Positions 27,785 to 37,205 of a DNA stretch of 64,000 nucleotides are shown here, piece after piece. The notes beneath the pieces were generated by a model that was not told where the DNA came from, did not search any database, and worked only from the letters and a program-made list of their open reading frames with translations. The DNA is taken from NCBI RefSeq assembly GCF_024753205.1, contig NZ_JANUGZ010000007.1, positions 62,001 to 126,000 of the forward strand, read 5' to 3'. Source of the DNA: Massilia aurea (GTDB lineage: Bacteria > Pseudomonadota > Gammaproteobacteria > Burkholderiales > Burkholderiaceae_D). Every line of letters begins with the position of its first letter. The first letter of the stretch is position 1. The position numbers and the translations under genes were made by a program.

Positions 27785-29368
27785 ATGAACATGTATCGAA
27801 CCTATCAAAAAGACTTGCTGGACGAAAGTCTCGAAGTTCCGGAGCAGAAAAATCCAGGGCAAGAAGGGCAAGTAAGCGACCAAAAAATCAAGTTGGGTCA
27901 GCTGGAAAGTCACTTGTGGGAATCCGCCAACATTTTGCGCGGTCCAGTGGATGCTGCTGACTTTAAGACGTACATCTTCCCGTTGCTGTTCTTTAAACGC
28001 ATCTGTGACGTGTGGGACGAGGAATACCAGGAGATCGTCGATGACACTGGTGATGAGCAGCTGGCCTGGTTCCCGGAGTCGCACCGCTTCCAGATCCCCG
28101 AAGACTGCCACTGGAACGATGTACGCGCCAAGGCGAGCAACGTCGGCTCCGCCTTGCAGCGCGCCATGCGCGAGATCGAGAAAGCGAACCCGGAAAGCCT
28201 TTACGGCGTTTTCGGCGATGCGCAGTGGTCGAACAAGTACCGCCTGTCGGATGAGCTGCTTAAAGACCTGATCGAGCATTTTTCTAAGCTGCCGTTTGGC
28301 AACAAGAACGTCGATTCGGACCTGCTCGGCGACGCCTACGAGTACCTGATCAAGAAGTTTGCCGACGCGACGAACAAGAAGGCTGGCGAGTTCTACACCC
28401 CACGCAGCGTGGTGCGGTTGATGATCGACATGCTCGACCCGAAAGAAGCCGAGACCATCTATGATCCGGCTTGCGGTACCGGCGGCATGTTGCTGGCCGC
28501 GGTGCAGCACGTCAAGGAGATGCACGGCGATGTAAAGCGCCTGTGGGGCAAGTTATACGGACAGGAAAAGAACCTTACGACCTCAGCCATCGCGCGGATG
28601 AACTTGTTCTTGCATGGGATTGAGGATTTTCAGGTCGTGCGCGGGGACACGCTGCGCAACCCGGCGTTCTTCGAAGGCGACCGGCTGGCGACCTTCGACT
28701 GCGTGATCGCCAACCCGCCGTTCTCGCTTGAAAAGTGGGGCGAGGAGCAGTGGCTCAACGATCCGTTCGGCCGAAACTTTGCGGGACTGCCCCCATCGTC
28801 GAGCGGGGACTTCGCGTGGGTGCAGCACATGGTCAAATCTATGGCCGACGTAACCGGCCGGATGGCGGTCGTTCTGCCCCAAGGCGCGCTGTTCCGCAAG
28901 GGGACGGAAGGCAGCATCCGACAGAAATTGCTCGAAATGGACCTGATCGAGGCCGTGATCGGACTTGCCCCCAACCTGTTCTACGGCACAAGCCTTGCCG
29001 CCTCTATCCTCGTCCTACGTAAGCGCAAGCCGGCACAGCTCAAGAAAAAGGTGCTGATCGCCGATGCGTCACGCCTGTTCCGAGGCGGTCGCGCGCAAAA
29101 CTATCTCGAGCCGGAGCATGCGGTAAGCATCCTCGGTTGGTATCGCGGCTTGGCCGATGTGCAGGACGCGGTGCGAGTGGTGACCCTCGACGAGATCAAA
29201 GCCGAAGACTGGACCCTGAACATCTCGCGCTACGTGCTGCCGCCGCTACAAGACGACATTCCGCCGCTAACTGACGCCATCGCGGCGTTCAAGGACGCGC
29301 TCGCCCGTTGTCGTGACGCCGAAGAGCGCCTCGCGCAGGTTATGACTGAAGGGGGATGGCTGCAATGA
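27785..29368 (+). CDS. hsdM: Type I restriction-modification DNA methyltransferase HsdM (first copy)
   Basis: A 527-residue N6-adenine methyltransferase subunit. After a short linker it has the HsdM N-terminal helical domain (ESHLWESANILRGPVDAADF, FFKRICDVWDEEY). Motif I for SAM is DPACGTGGMLLA, near residue 225, and motif IV is NPPFSLEKW near residue 305. It transfers methyl groups to the target adenine set by HsdS. It is about half identical to the next gene in the N-terminal region, as I judge by eye, so the operon holds two distinct HsdM proteins. Confidence 0.93.
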   Translation: MNMYRTYQKDLLDESLEVPEQKNPGQEGQVSDQKIKLGQLESHLWESANILRGPVDAADFKTYIFPLLFFKRICDVWDEEYQEIVDDTGDEQLAWFPESHRFQIPEDCHWNDVRAKASNVGSALQRAMREIEKANPESLYGVFGDAQWSNKYRLSDELLKDLIEHFSKLPFGNKNVDSDLLGDAYEYLIKKFADATNKKAGEFYTPRSVVRLMIDMLDPKEAETIYDPACGTGGMLLAAVQHVKEMHGDVKRLWGKLYGQEKNLTTSAIARMNLFLHGIEDFQVVRGDTLRNPAFFEGDRLATFDCVIANPPFSLEKWGEEQWLNDPFGRNFAGLPPSSSGDFAWVQHMVKSMADVTGRMAVVLPQGALFRKGTEGSIRQKLLEMDLIEAVIGLAPNLFYGTSLAASILVLRKRKPAQLKKKVLIADASRLFRGGRAQNYLEPEHAVSILGWYRGLADVQDAVRVVTLDEIKAEDWTLNISRYVLPPLQDDIPPLTDAIAAFKDALARCRDAEERLAQVMTEGGWLQ

Positions 29369-30891
29369 GTCACCCAAGCAAACGAATCAGCCAGCAAGAG
29401 CTGGAAAGCTATCTCTGGGGTGCCGCCGTCCTGCTGCGCGGCCTCATCGACGCGGGCGACTACAAGCAATTCATCTTCCCGCTGTTGTTCTACAAGCGCG
29501 TCTCGGACGTATGGGAAGAGGAATATCGGGCGGCGCTGGCTAGCTCAGGTGGTGACCTCTCTTATGCACAGTTCGCTGAGAACCACCGCTTCCAAATCCC
29601 GGAAGGCGCGCATTGGAGCGACGTGCGCCACGCACCCAAGAACGTCGGCGCCGCCATCCAGAAGGCGATGCGCGCCATCGAAACGGCCAATCCGGATATG
29701 CTCGACGGTATCTTCGGCGATGCACCTTGGACAAACCGTGAGCGCTTGCCCGACGAAACGGTGAAGAACCTTATCGAGCACTTCTCGACGCAGACGCTGT
29801 CGGTGGCGAACGTGCCTGAGGACGAGCTCGGCAACGCTTACGAGTACCTGATCAAGAAGTTCGCGGACGATTCCGGGCACACGGCGGCCGAGTTCTACAC
29901 CAACCGTACCGTCGTCCACCTGATGACGCAACTGCTGGCCCCACAGGCTGGCGAGTCTATTTACGACCCCACCTGCGGCACTGGCGGCATGTTGATTTCG
30001 GCACTGGACGAAGTGAAACGCTCCGGCGGCGAATACCGCACACTTAAGCTCTACGGGCAGGAGCGCAATCTCATTACCTCATCCATCGCCCGCATGAACC
30101 TGTTCCTACACGGCGTGGAGGACTTCGAAATCATTCGGGGCGACACGCTGGCGGACCCGAAGCACATTGAAGGCGACTGTCTGCGCCAGTTCGACGTAAT
30201 CCTGGCCAACCCGCCGTACTCCATCAAGCAATGGAATCGCGACGCATGGCGCAGCGACAAGTGGGGACGTAATTTGCTGGGCACACCGCCGCAAGGCCGT
30301 GCTGACTATGCCTTCCAGCAGCACATCCTGGCTAGCCTGACATCGAAGGGGCGTAGTGCCGCGCTCTGGCCCCACGGCGTGCTGTTCCGCAACGAAGAAC
30401 AGTCCATGCGCGCCAAGATGATCGAGCAGGACTGGGTGGAGGCCGTAATCGGCCTCGGTCCCAACCTGTTCTACAACTCCCCGATGGAGTCTTGCATCGT
30501 CATTTGCAACCGGAATAAACCTGCTGCGCGCAAAGACAAGGTGATTTTTATTGATGCGGTGAATAAGGTTACGCGGGAACGTGCGCAGAGTTTCCTGAAA
30601 CCCGAACATCAGCTGAGCATCTTAGCCGCCTATAAAAATTTTGAGGATGTGCCGCGTTTCGCCAAGGTCGCCACACTGGCCCAGATCGGCGCCAACCAGG
30701 GTAATCTCTCGATCCCGCTCTATGTGAAGCGTCATGTAGTCGCGCCTGCAATCGACAACAACGGTGACGCGGAATCAATGCGTTCTGCCTGGGATGGATG
30801 GCAAGCCGATAGCCGCGCCTTCTGGCAGCAGATGGACGCGCTAGTAGAAATACTGAATGGACCAATCACGGAGGGCATTGAGAGTGTATGA
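29365..30891 (+). CDS. hsdM: Type I restriction-modification DNA methyltransferase HsdM (second copy)
   Basis: A 508-residue HsdM paralogue with motif I DPTCGTGGMLIS and motif IV NPPYSIKQWN, both intact. The ATG at 29365 overlaps the first hsdM stop as ATGA and has AAGGGGGA eight bases before it, favouring it over the ATG at 29356. The N-terminal block (ESYLWGAAVLLRGLIDAGDY) parallels that of the first copy. Two catalytically complete M subunits followed by one HsdS raise the possibility of a mixed methyltransferase with unequal subunits. Confidence 0.92.
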   Translation: MSHPSKRISQQELESYLWGAAVLLRGLIDAGDYKQFIFPLLFYKRVSDVWEEEYRAALASSGGDLSYAQFAENHRFQIPEGAHWSDVRHAPKNVGAAIQKAMRAIETANPDMLDGIFGDAPWTNRERLPDETVKNLIEHFSTQTLSVANVPEDELGNAYEYLIKKFADDSGHTAAEFYTNRTVVHLMTQLLAPQAGESIYDPTCGTGGMLISALDEVKRSGGEYRTLKLYGQERNLITSSIARMNLFLHGVEDFEIIRGDTLADPKHIEGDCLRQFDVILANPPYSIKQWNRDAWRSDKWGRNLLGTPPQGRADYAFQQHILASLTSKGRSAALWPHGVLFRNEEQSMRAKMIEQDWVEAVIGLGPNLFYNSPMESCIVICNRNKPAARKDKVIFIDAVNKVTRERAQSFLKPEHQLSILAAYKNFEDVPRFAKVATLAQIGANQGNLSIPLYVKRHVVAPAIDNNGDAESMRSAWDGWQADSRAFWQQMDALVEILNGPITEGIESV

Positions 30892-32071
30892 CGAGATCGA
30901 AAGGGCCTTGGAGCCAAGCTGGCAACGGGTGAAATTTGGCGATGTGGTCCGACTCGAAAAAGCCCGTAGCCAAGACCCGTTGTCTGACGGTTTCGAACGA
31001 TACCTCGGGCTGGAGCATTTAGAGCCAGGCGACTTGCGGATCCGCAGTTGGGGTAATGTCACGGATGGTGTGAGTTTCACCAGCGTGTTTAAGCCTGGGC
31101 AGGTGCTGTTTGGGAAGCGGCGCGCCTACCAGCGCAAGGTGGCTGTCGCGGATTTTGCTGGCGTGTGTTCTGGCGACATATATGTAATGGAAGCCAAAGA
31201 CGCGCAGGTTTTGCTGCCTGAATTGCTTCCGTTTATTTGCCAGACCGACGCCTTTTTTGAACATGCAGTGGGTACATCTGCAGGATCGTTGAGCCCGCGT
31301 ACTAACTGGACGAGCTTGGCGGACTTTGAATTCGCACTGCCAGATTTAGCCTCGCAGAAGAAAGTTACGATTTTTCTTCAAGGATACGTGGGCGCAATAG
31401 ATGCGCTACAAAGTTTGGAGACATCAGCTAGAGCGCTCCAAAAATCGCTTCTATTTGATAGGGCTGAGACGCTTAGGAAAGGGAAGACTGTCACTCTTGA
31501 CTCTGTGGTAGCGGATGGGAGGCCGATCACTTATGGGATTGTGAAACCGGGCCTGGCCTATGCTGGTGGTATTCCTGTTATTAAAGTGAGAGATTTTCCT
31601 AACGGCGTTGTGTTGGAAGGGGACCTGTTGTTGACGTCTCCTGAGATTGAAAAAGGCTATAAGCGATCAAGACTGCTTCCTGGTGACTTGCTCTTTTCCA
31701 TTAGAGGTACTGTTGGTCGCATGGCATTCGTGCCTGATACGCTCTCGGGTGCGCAGATTACGCAAGATACGGCTCGATTAACGATCAGTTCTCATTTTGA
31801 TCCCCGATATGTGCGTTACATGCTTGAGTCACCAAATGCCGTAGCCCAAGTTAAAGCCAACACGATGGGTCTTGCCGTACAAGGAATTAACTTGGGCGAC
31901 CTCCGCAAAGTGTCGATTCCTGCATGTGATCTGGCCCAGCAGATCGAACTTGCTGACGAACTGGAAGAAATCGATCATGCGATTCGATCTATAGTTGCTC
32001 GCAAGAACGACGTCGTTCGCCAACTCGCTATTGCTCGGCAAAACGCACTTAATGGAGGCATGGTTGTTTAA
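30884..32071 (+). CDS. hsdS: Type I restriction specificity subunit HsdS
   Basis: A roughly 395-residue specificity subunit with two target-recognition domains. TRD1 begins VKFGDVVRLEKARSQDPLSD, followed by a helical spacer (VGAIDALQSLETSARALQ). TRD2 begins VTLDSVVADGRPITYGIVKP and ends in a coiled-coil (ADELEEIDHAIRSIVARK). Each TRD reads half of the bipartite target. GGAGGG eight bases before the GTG at 30884 points to that start, giving an eight-base overlap with hsdM; an ATG at 30857 is also in frame but lies deeper inside hsdM. Confidence 0.88.
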   Translation: MYDEIERALEPSWQRVKFGDVVRLEKARSQDPLSDGFERYLGLEHLEPGDLRIRSWGNVTDGVSFTSVFKPGQVLFGKRRAYQRKVAVADFAGVCSGDIYVMEAKDAQVLLPELLPFICQTDAFFEHAVGTSAGSLSPRTNWTSLADFEFALPDLASQKKVTIFLQGYVGAIDALQSLETSARALQKSLLFDRAETLRKGKTVTLDSVVADGRPITYGIVKPGLAYAGGIPVIKVRDFPNGVVLEGDLLLTSPEIEKGYKRSRLLPGDLLFSIRGTVGRMAFVPDTLSGAQITQDTARLTISSHFDPRYVRYMLESPNAVAQVKANTMGLAVQGINLGDLRKVSIPACDLAQQIELADELEEIDHAIRSIVARKNDVVRQLAIARQNALNGGMVV

Positions 32072-35045
32072 CGAAGCAAATAGCGTAGAGGCGTATGTCC
32101 GTGACCTGCTGGCCGGTGCAGTCAAAACCGTTCCGGCCACCGCCGTGCAGCAACCTCTCGCCAGCTACGGCCCGAGTCCCAAAGGCATTGGCTGGCTTTA
32201 TAAAGCCTCGGCTGACGTGCCGCGCCAGACTCACGAAGTGCTGGTCGAGTCTTGGCTGTATCAAGGGTTAGTTCGCTTGAACCCTGAGATCGCCGCCCAG
32301 CCCGACCGCGCCGACGAAGTGCTCCACAAACTGCGCGCCATTGTATTGTCAGTGCGCTCGGACGGCCTGATCCGCGCGAATGAGGAAATGACCGCCTGGA
32401 TGCGCGGCGAGCGCTCCATGCCCTTCGGTCAGAACAACCAACATGTACCCGTACGGTTGATCGACCTGGACGACCTGTCACAGAACCAGTACATCGTCAC
32501 CCAGCAGTTCACCTTCCGCGCGGGACCTACCGAGCGCCGTGCCGATTTGGTGTTGTTGGTCAACGGCTTGCCGCTGGTGCTGATCGAGGCCAAAACCCCG
32601 GTCAAGAAATCCATCAGCTGGTTCGATGGCGCGGTGCAGGTGCACGAAGACTACGAGAAATTCGTCCCCGAACTGTTTGTCTGCAACGTGTTCTCGGTGG
32701 CAACCGAGGGCAAGGCGTACCGCTACGGCTCGATCGGACTGCCTGTCAAGGATTGGGGGCCATGGCATTTGGATGGCGGCGATGCGCAGCAGCATCCGCT
32801 CAAGTCGCTGAAGCTGTCGGCCGAGAGTATGCTGCGGCCGAATGTGGTGCTGGACGTCCTCGGTAGCTTCACATTGTTCGCGACAGACAAGAAAAAGCGC
32901 CGTATCAAAGTCATCTGCCGCTATCAGCAATACGAAGCCGCTAACAAGCTGGTCGAGCGCGTGCTGGCGGGCTATCCCAAGAAGGGGCTGATCTGGCACT
33001 TCCAGGGTTCGGGCAAGTCCTTATTGATGGTGTTTGCGGCGCAAAAGATGCGCATGCACGCGGGTCTGAAAAACCCTACCGTTCTGATCGTGGTGGACCG
33101 GATCGATCTGGATACGCAGATTACCAGCGCCTTTACCGGCGCGGACATCCCCAATCTCGAAAAAGCCGACACGCGCGAGAAGCTTCAGCAACTGCTGGCG
33201 CAGGACGCCCGCAAGATCATCATCACGACAATCTTCAAGTTCGGCGAGGCCACCGGTAGCCTGAACGACCGTAGCAACATCATCGCGCTGGTGGACGAAG
33301 CCCACCGCACACAGGAAGGCGACCTGGGACGCAAGATGCGCGAGGCCCTGCCCAACGCGTTTCTGTTCGGACTCACCGGAACGCCAATCAACCGCGCCGA
33401 CCGTAACACCTTCTATGCCTTTGGTGCCGACGAGGACGAAAAGGGCTACATGAGTCGGTACAGCTTCGAGGAGTCGATCCGCGATGGCGCCACACTGGAG
33501 CTCCATTTCGAACCGCGCCTTATCGATCTGCACATCGACAAGACCGCCCTTGATGCGGCCTACAAGGATTTAACTGGCGGCCTGTCGGACTTGGACAAAG
33601 ACAACCTCGCCAAGACTGCTGCCAAGATGGCAGTGCTGGTGAAGACGCCAGAACGCATCCAGAAAGTGTGCGAGGACATTGTCCACCACTTCCAGACCAA
33701 GGTGGAGCCGAACGGCTTCAAGGGACAGATCGTTGCCTTTGATCGTCAGTCGTGCCTGCTATTTAAGGCGGTACTGGACAAGTTGCTGCCGCCGGAGGCG
33801 TCGGACATCGTAATGTCGGTGCAGGCAACCGACAAGAAGGAACATCCGGAGTACGCGCCCTATGACCGCTCACGTGACGAGGAAGAACGATTGCTGGACC
33901 GCTTCCGCGACCCAGCCGACCCGCTGAAGCTGATTATCGTTACCGCCAAACTGCTCACTGGTTTTGACGCACCGATCCTACAGGCGATGTACCTGGACAA
34001 GCCACTGCGTGACCACACGCTGCTGCAGGCGATCTGCCGGGTGAACCGCACATACTCCGAAGAGAAGACGCACGGCCTCATCGTGGACTACCTCGGCATC
34101 TTTGATGATGTGGCGGCGGCGCTCGAGTTTGACGACCAGAGCGTCAAGCAGGTGGTCAGCAACATTCAGGAATTGAAGGACAAACTGCCTGAGGCCATGC
34201 AAAAGTGCCTGGCATTTTTTGCCGGCTGTGACCGCACCGTGCAAGGCTATGAGGGCCTGATCGCCGCTCAGCAGTGTTTGCCTAATAACGAGGTGCGCGA
34301 TAACTTTGCCGCGGAATACAGCGTTCTCAACAGGATTTGGGAAGCGTTGTCACCAGGCCCAGTGCTTGGGCCCTTCGAGAAAGATTACAAGTGGCTGTCG
34401 CAGGTGTACCAGTCGGTACAACCCTCTAGCGGCCACGGTAAACTGATCTGGCATTCGCTCGGTGCCAAAACCATTGAACTGATCCATCAGCACGTGCACG
34501 TGGATGCCGTGCGTGACGACCTCGATACCTTGGTGCTGGATGCCGATTTGTTAGAAGCAGTGCTCTCGAATCCGGATCCGAAGAAAGCTAAGGAAATTGA
34601 GATCAAGCTCCAGCGCCGGCTTCGCGGGCATGGCGGCAATCTCAAGTTCAAGCAACTGTCGGAACGGCTCGATGCACTGAAGGACCGCTTCGAGTCCGGG
34701 CAGATCAACAGCGTGGAATTCCTGAAACAGTTGCTAGAGATCGCCAAGGAAACTGTGCAGGCGGAGAAGGAAATCCCGCCGGAAGAGGACGAGAATCGCG
34801 GCAAGGCGGCGTTGACCGAGCTGTTCAACGAGGTCAAGACCGCCGATACGCCAATTATTGTTGAGCGGGTGGTCGTGGACATCGACGAGATCGTCCGTTT
34901 GGTACGCTTCCCCGGTTGGCAGGGGACGCAAGCTGGTGAGCGTGAGGTGAAAAAGGCACTGCGCAAGGCCCTCTTCAAGTACAAGCTGCACGCCGACGAG
35001 GAGCTGTTCGAAAATGCCTACAGCTACATCCGGCAGTATTACTAA
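32052..35045 (+). CDS. hsdR: Type I restriction endonuclease subunit HsdR
   Basis: A 997-residue restriction and translocation subunit. The N-terminal PD-(D/E)XK nuclease shows LVLIEAKTP near residue 178. The superfamily 2 motor has Walker A FQGSGKSLLM near 317, DEAH in LVDEAHRTQEGDLG near 414, and FGLTGTPINR after it; the C-terminal helical part binds the methyltransferase core. It cuts unmodified DNA far from the recognition site. I use the ATG at 32052; a TTG at 32064 with GGAGG five bases before it is an equally good start. Either way it overlaps hsdS. Confidence 0.93.
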   Translation: MEAWLFNEANSVEAYVRDLLAGAVKTVPATAVQQPLASYGPSPKGIGWLYKASADVPRQTHEVLVESWLYQGLVRLNPEIAAQPDRADEVLHKLRAIVLSVRSDGLIRANEEMTAWMRGERSMPFGQNNQHVPVRLIDLDDLSQNQYIVTQQFTFRAGPTERRADLVLLVNGLPLVLIEAKTPVKKSISWFDGAVQVHEDYEKFVPELFVCNVFSVATEGKAYRYGSIGLPVKDWGPWHLDGGDAQQHPLKSLKLSAESMLRPNVVLDVLGSFTLFATDKKKRRIKVICRYQQYEAANKLVERVLAGYPKKGLIWHFQGSGKSLLMVFAAQKMRMHAGLKNPTVLIVVDRIDLDTQITSAFTGADIPNLEKADTREKLQQLLAQDARKIIITTIFKFGEATGSLNDRSNIIALVDEAHRTQEGDLGRKMREALPNAFLFGLTGTPINRADRNTFYAFGADEDEKGYMSRYSFEESIRDGATLELHFEPRLIDLHIDKTALDAAYKDLTGGLSDLDKDNLAKTAAKMAVLVKTPERIQKVCEDIVHHFQTKVEPNGFKGQIVAFDRQSCLLFKAVLDKLLPPEASDIVMSVQATDKKEHPEYAPYDRSRDEEERLLDRFRDPADPLKLIIVTAKLLTGFDAPILQAMYLDKPLRDHTLLQAICRVNRTYSEEKTHGLIVDYLGIFDDVAAALEFDDQSVKQVVSNIQELKDKLPEAMQKCLAFFAGCDRTVQGYEGLIAAQQCLPNNEVRDNFAAEYSVLNRIWEALSPGPVLGPFEKDYKWLSQVYQSVQPSSGHGKLIWHSLGAKTIELIHQHVHVDAVRDDLDTLVLDADLLEAVLSNPDPKKAKEIEIKLQRRLRGHGGNLKFKQLSERLDALKDRFESGQINSVEFLKQLLEIAKETVQAEKEIPPEEDENRGKAALTELFNEVKTADTPIIVERVVVDIDEIVRLVRFPGWQGTQAGEREVKKALRKALFKYKLHADEELFENAYSYIRQYY

Positions 35046-35069
35046 AGGCTTTTGTCTATCGCAAATGCC

Positions 35070-35600
35070 ATGACTGAATTTGTACCTCAAGTGGCGCTGA
35101 GAGAACCGATACAGTTCATCATATTAGAAATTAAAGAGGATTCTGTGCTCGGACCTTCACATGAGCAAGCGGAGATTGTGCTAAACCTTTGGGCTTATTC
35201 GGATGACGAAGGCTACATACGGCGACTTGCTGGTAAATGCTATGCGCTGCACGGGAATGATGCTGACAAGTTGTCAGTCTTGCGCGCCCTGGCGAAATCA
35301 GATTTTTTGACGGCCCAGTGGGAGCCGGTTCCGGATAACTATGGAGTAATCCATCTTGGCCACGGTGAGGAGCGGGGCGTCGCAACCACTAATGAGGTTT
35401 TGGATCCGGATTCGCACGCCCAGTTGTTTGGTGCGCTGATCAATCGATTAGAGGCTAACTTACCGGAACAGGTTCTATGCGCCGAAGGGCAATACAGGAA
35501 TTTTGAGCTGAAAATTCCACAGGAACCCTTGAGGATTACGACAATTGTGATCGAGCAAAATGACGGACGTTTGGTGCCAGTCGTAAATCCGTTGAAGTAG
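35070..35600 (+). CDS. Hypothetical protein between hsdR and the sigma-54 regulator
   Basis: A 176-residue protein (from the ATG at 35070; a TTG at 35052 is also in frame) with no recognised domain. It has a beta-rich pattern (IQFIILEIKEDSVLG, LRITTIVIEQNDGRLVPVV) and a helical middle. It lies 24 bases after hsdR and ends five bases before the regulator gene, so it is probably co-transcribed with both. It could be a partner of the regulator or an accessory of the R-M system; neither is shown. Confidence 0.6.
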   Translation: MTEFVPQVALREPIQFIILEIKEDSVLGPSHEQAEIVLNLWAYSDDEGYIRRLAGKCYALHGNDADKLSVLRALAKSDFLTAQWEPVPDNYGVIHLGHGEERGVATTNEVLDPDSHAQLFGALINRLEANLPEQVLCAEGQYRNFELKIPQEPLRITTIVIEQNDGRLVPVVNPLK

Positions 35601-35605
35601 CGAGA

Positions 35606-37135
35606 ATGAGCACTCAATCATGGCTGATTTCTTGGGTGGGCAACGCGGATCATGAAGCTGCGGAAGGCAAGCGCGCCAACGAACTCGGGCCCATCGCTTC
35701 AGCAGTAATCCTGCACGAGCCGGCGTTCGACCGAATCGTATTGTTGACCAATTACGACTACGAGCGTACGCGGCAATATGCCCAGTGGATGGAGAAAGTG
35801 ACAGGCTGCGTCGGTACCGATCTCTACCACGTTGACCTTTCAAGCCCGATTGATTATTCGAGCGTTTATTCGCAGGTTTGTGCCCAACTCAAGCAATCGG
35901 GGCTTCCGCGCAAGGAGGTCGAGCTTACCTATCACCTGAGTCCGGGTACGCCTGCGATGGCTGCGGTATGGATCATCCTGGCAAAAACGCGCTTCCCGGC
36001 GAAGTTAATCCAGACATCGAAAGAAAAGGGACTGGAAAGAGTCGACTTCTTCTTCGATCTCGCTAACGAATTCCTGCCCGAGTTCCTCCAGCGAAGCAGT
36101 GAACGGATCTCACGTCTGAGCAACGACGAGCCGAAACCCGCGCCCGAATTCGGCAAGATTATCCATGGCAGCCGCGCCATGCGGGAGCAAGTCACGCTCG
36201 CCCACAAGATGGCTGCACACGACGTACCAGTTCTGGTCCTGGGCGAGACAGGTACGGGCAAAGAGCTGTTTGCAGAAGCAATCCACTGTGCCAGCAGTCG
36301 CCGTCATCAGCCGTTCATCGCCATCAACTGCGGTGCGATTCCGAAGGAAACGGTGAACAGCGAACTGTTCGGTCACAAGAAAGGAGCGTTTACCGGCGCT
36401 GTGGCCGATCGTCTTGGGCATTTCCGGGAGGCCGAGGGAGGCATCCTGTTCCTGGACGAGATCGGCGATCTTCCCCTCGATGCGCAAGTGCGCCTTTTGC
36501 GTGCGCTACAGCAGCAGGAGGTTACACCGCTTGGCGCGTCGACGCCGGTAAAGGTCAATGTGCGTGTCATCGCCGCGACGCATCGCGATCTTGCCGGGGA
36601 CGTTGTGGAGGGCCGCTTCCGCGAGGATCTTTTCCACCGGCTGGCAGTCGGTATTTTGCGGCTACCGCCTTTGCGTGAACGCGAAGGCGACCTGGACCTG
36701 CTTGTCGACTACCTCTTGGCAAAGATCAATGCGGACGTAGCAGAACGACCAGAGGCTCATCATAAAGAGATTTCGTCAGGCGCGAGAGCGCTGCTGCACA
36801 CCCACAATTGGCCTGGGAACATTCGTGAGCTTTACCATACGCTGCTGCGCGCTGTGATCTGGTCGGGAAGCGCTGTCATTGAGGAGATCGACATCGAGCG
36901 TTCGCTTCTGGTCGTGCGCGGCCGTGATGGAGACGTTCTCAATCGCTCGCTCGGGCCGGGCTTTGATCTGCAAGCGCTTCTGGACGAAGTATCTCGGCAT
37001 TACATCCGGCGCGCGCTTCAGCAATGCGGGAACAAGAAAAAACGCGCGGCTGAACTGCTGGGATTCATCCACTACCAAACGTTTGGTAACCGCGCCGAGA
37101 AGCTAGGCGTGACGTTTGACGAGAATGAGGGATAG
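35606..37135 (+). CDS. Sigma-54-dependent activator with CARF-like N-terminal domain (RtcR-like)
   Basis: A 509-residue bacterial enhancer-binding protein. The N-terminal 160 residues form a Rossmann-like fold with the signature LTYHLSPGTPAMAAVW (residues 108-122) comparable to the nucleotide-binding loop of CARF/RtcR-type sensor domains. The AAA+ domain has Walker A GETGTGKE (213-220), the sigma-54-contacting GAFTGA (260-265) and Walker B LFLDEIGD (281-288), then a C-terminal Fis-type helix-turn-helix (about 465-505). So it binds DNA upstream of a -24/-12 promoter and activates sigma-54 polymerase. The one good such promoter in the region drives the udg-druH-druE operon, which converges on this gene. 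Confidence 0.85.
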   Translation: MSTQSWLISWVGNADHEAAEGKRANELGPIASAVILHEPAFDRIVLLTNYDYERTRQYAQWMEKVTGCVGTDLYHVDLSSPIDYSSVYSQVCAQLKQSGLPRKEVELTYHLSPGTPAMAAVWIILAKTRFPAKLIQTSKEKGLERVDFFFDLANEFLPEFLQRSSERISRLSNDEPKPAPEFGKIIHGSRAMREQVTLAHKMAAHDVPVLVLGETGTGKELFAEAIHCASSRRHQPFIAINCGAIPKETVNSELFGHKKGAFTGAVADRLGHFREAEGGILFLDEIGDLPLDAQVRLLRALQQQEVTPLGASTPVKVNVRVIAATHRDLAGDVVEGRFREDLFHRLAVGILRLPPLREREGDLDLLVDYLLAKINADVAERPEAHHKEISSGARALLHTHNWPGNIRELYHTLLRAVIWSGSAVIEEIDIERSLLVVRGRDGDVLNRSLGPGFDLQALLDEVSRHYIRRALQQCGNKKKRAAELLGFIHYQTFGNRAEKLGVTFDENEG

Positions 37136-37151
37136 GCGCGAGACGAGAAAA

Positions 37152-37175
37152 GCGGGCGCCGCAGTGGGCGCCCGC
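37152..37175 (-). terminator. Rho-independent terminator for the druantia operon
   Basis: GCGGGCGCC and GGCGCCCGC form a nine-base perfect stem with a six-base loop. On the minus strand the hairpin is followed by TTTTCT, 31 bases after the druE stop; no T run follows on the plus strand. Confidence 0.7.
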
Positions 37176-37205
37176 CGAGCAGTTCCGACGGGCGCCTTCG
37201 ATGGG

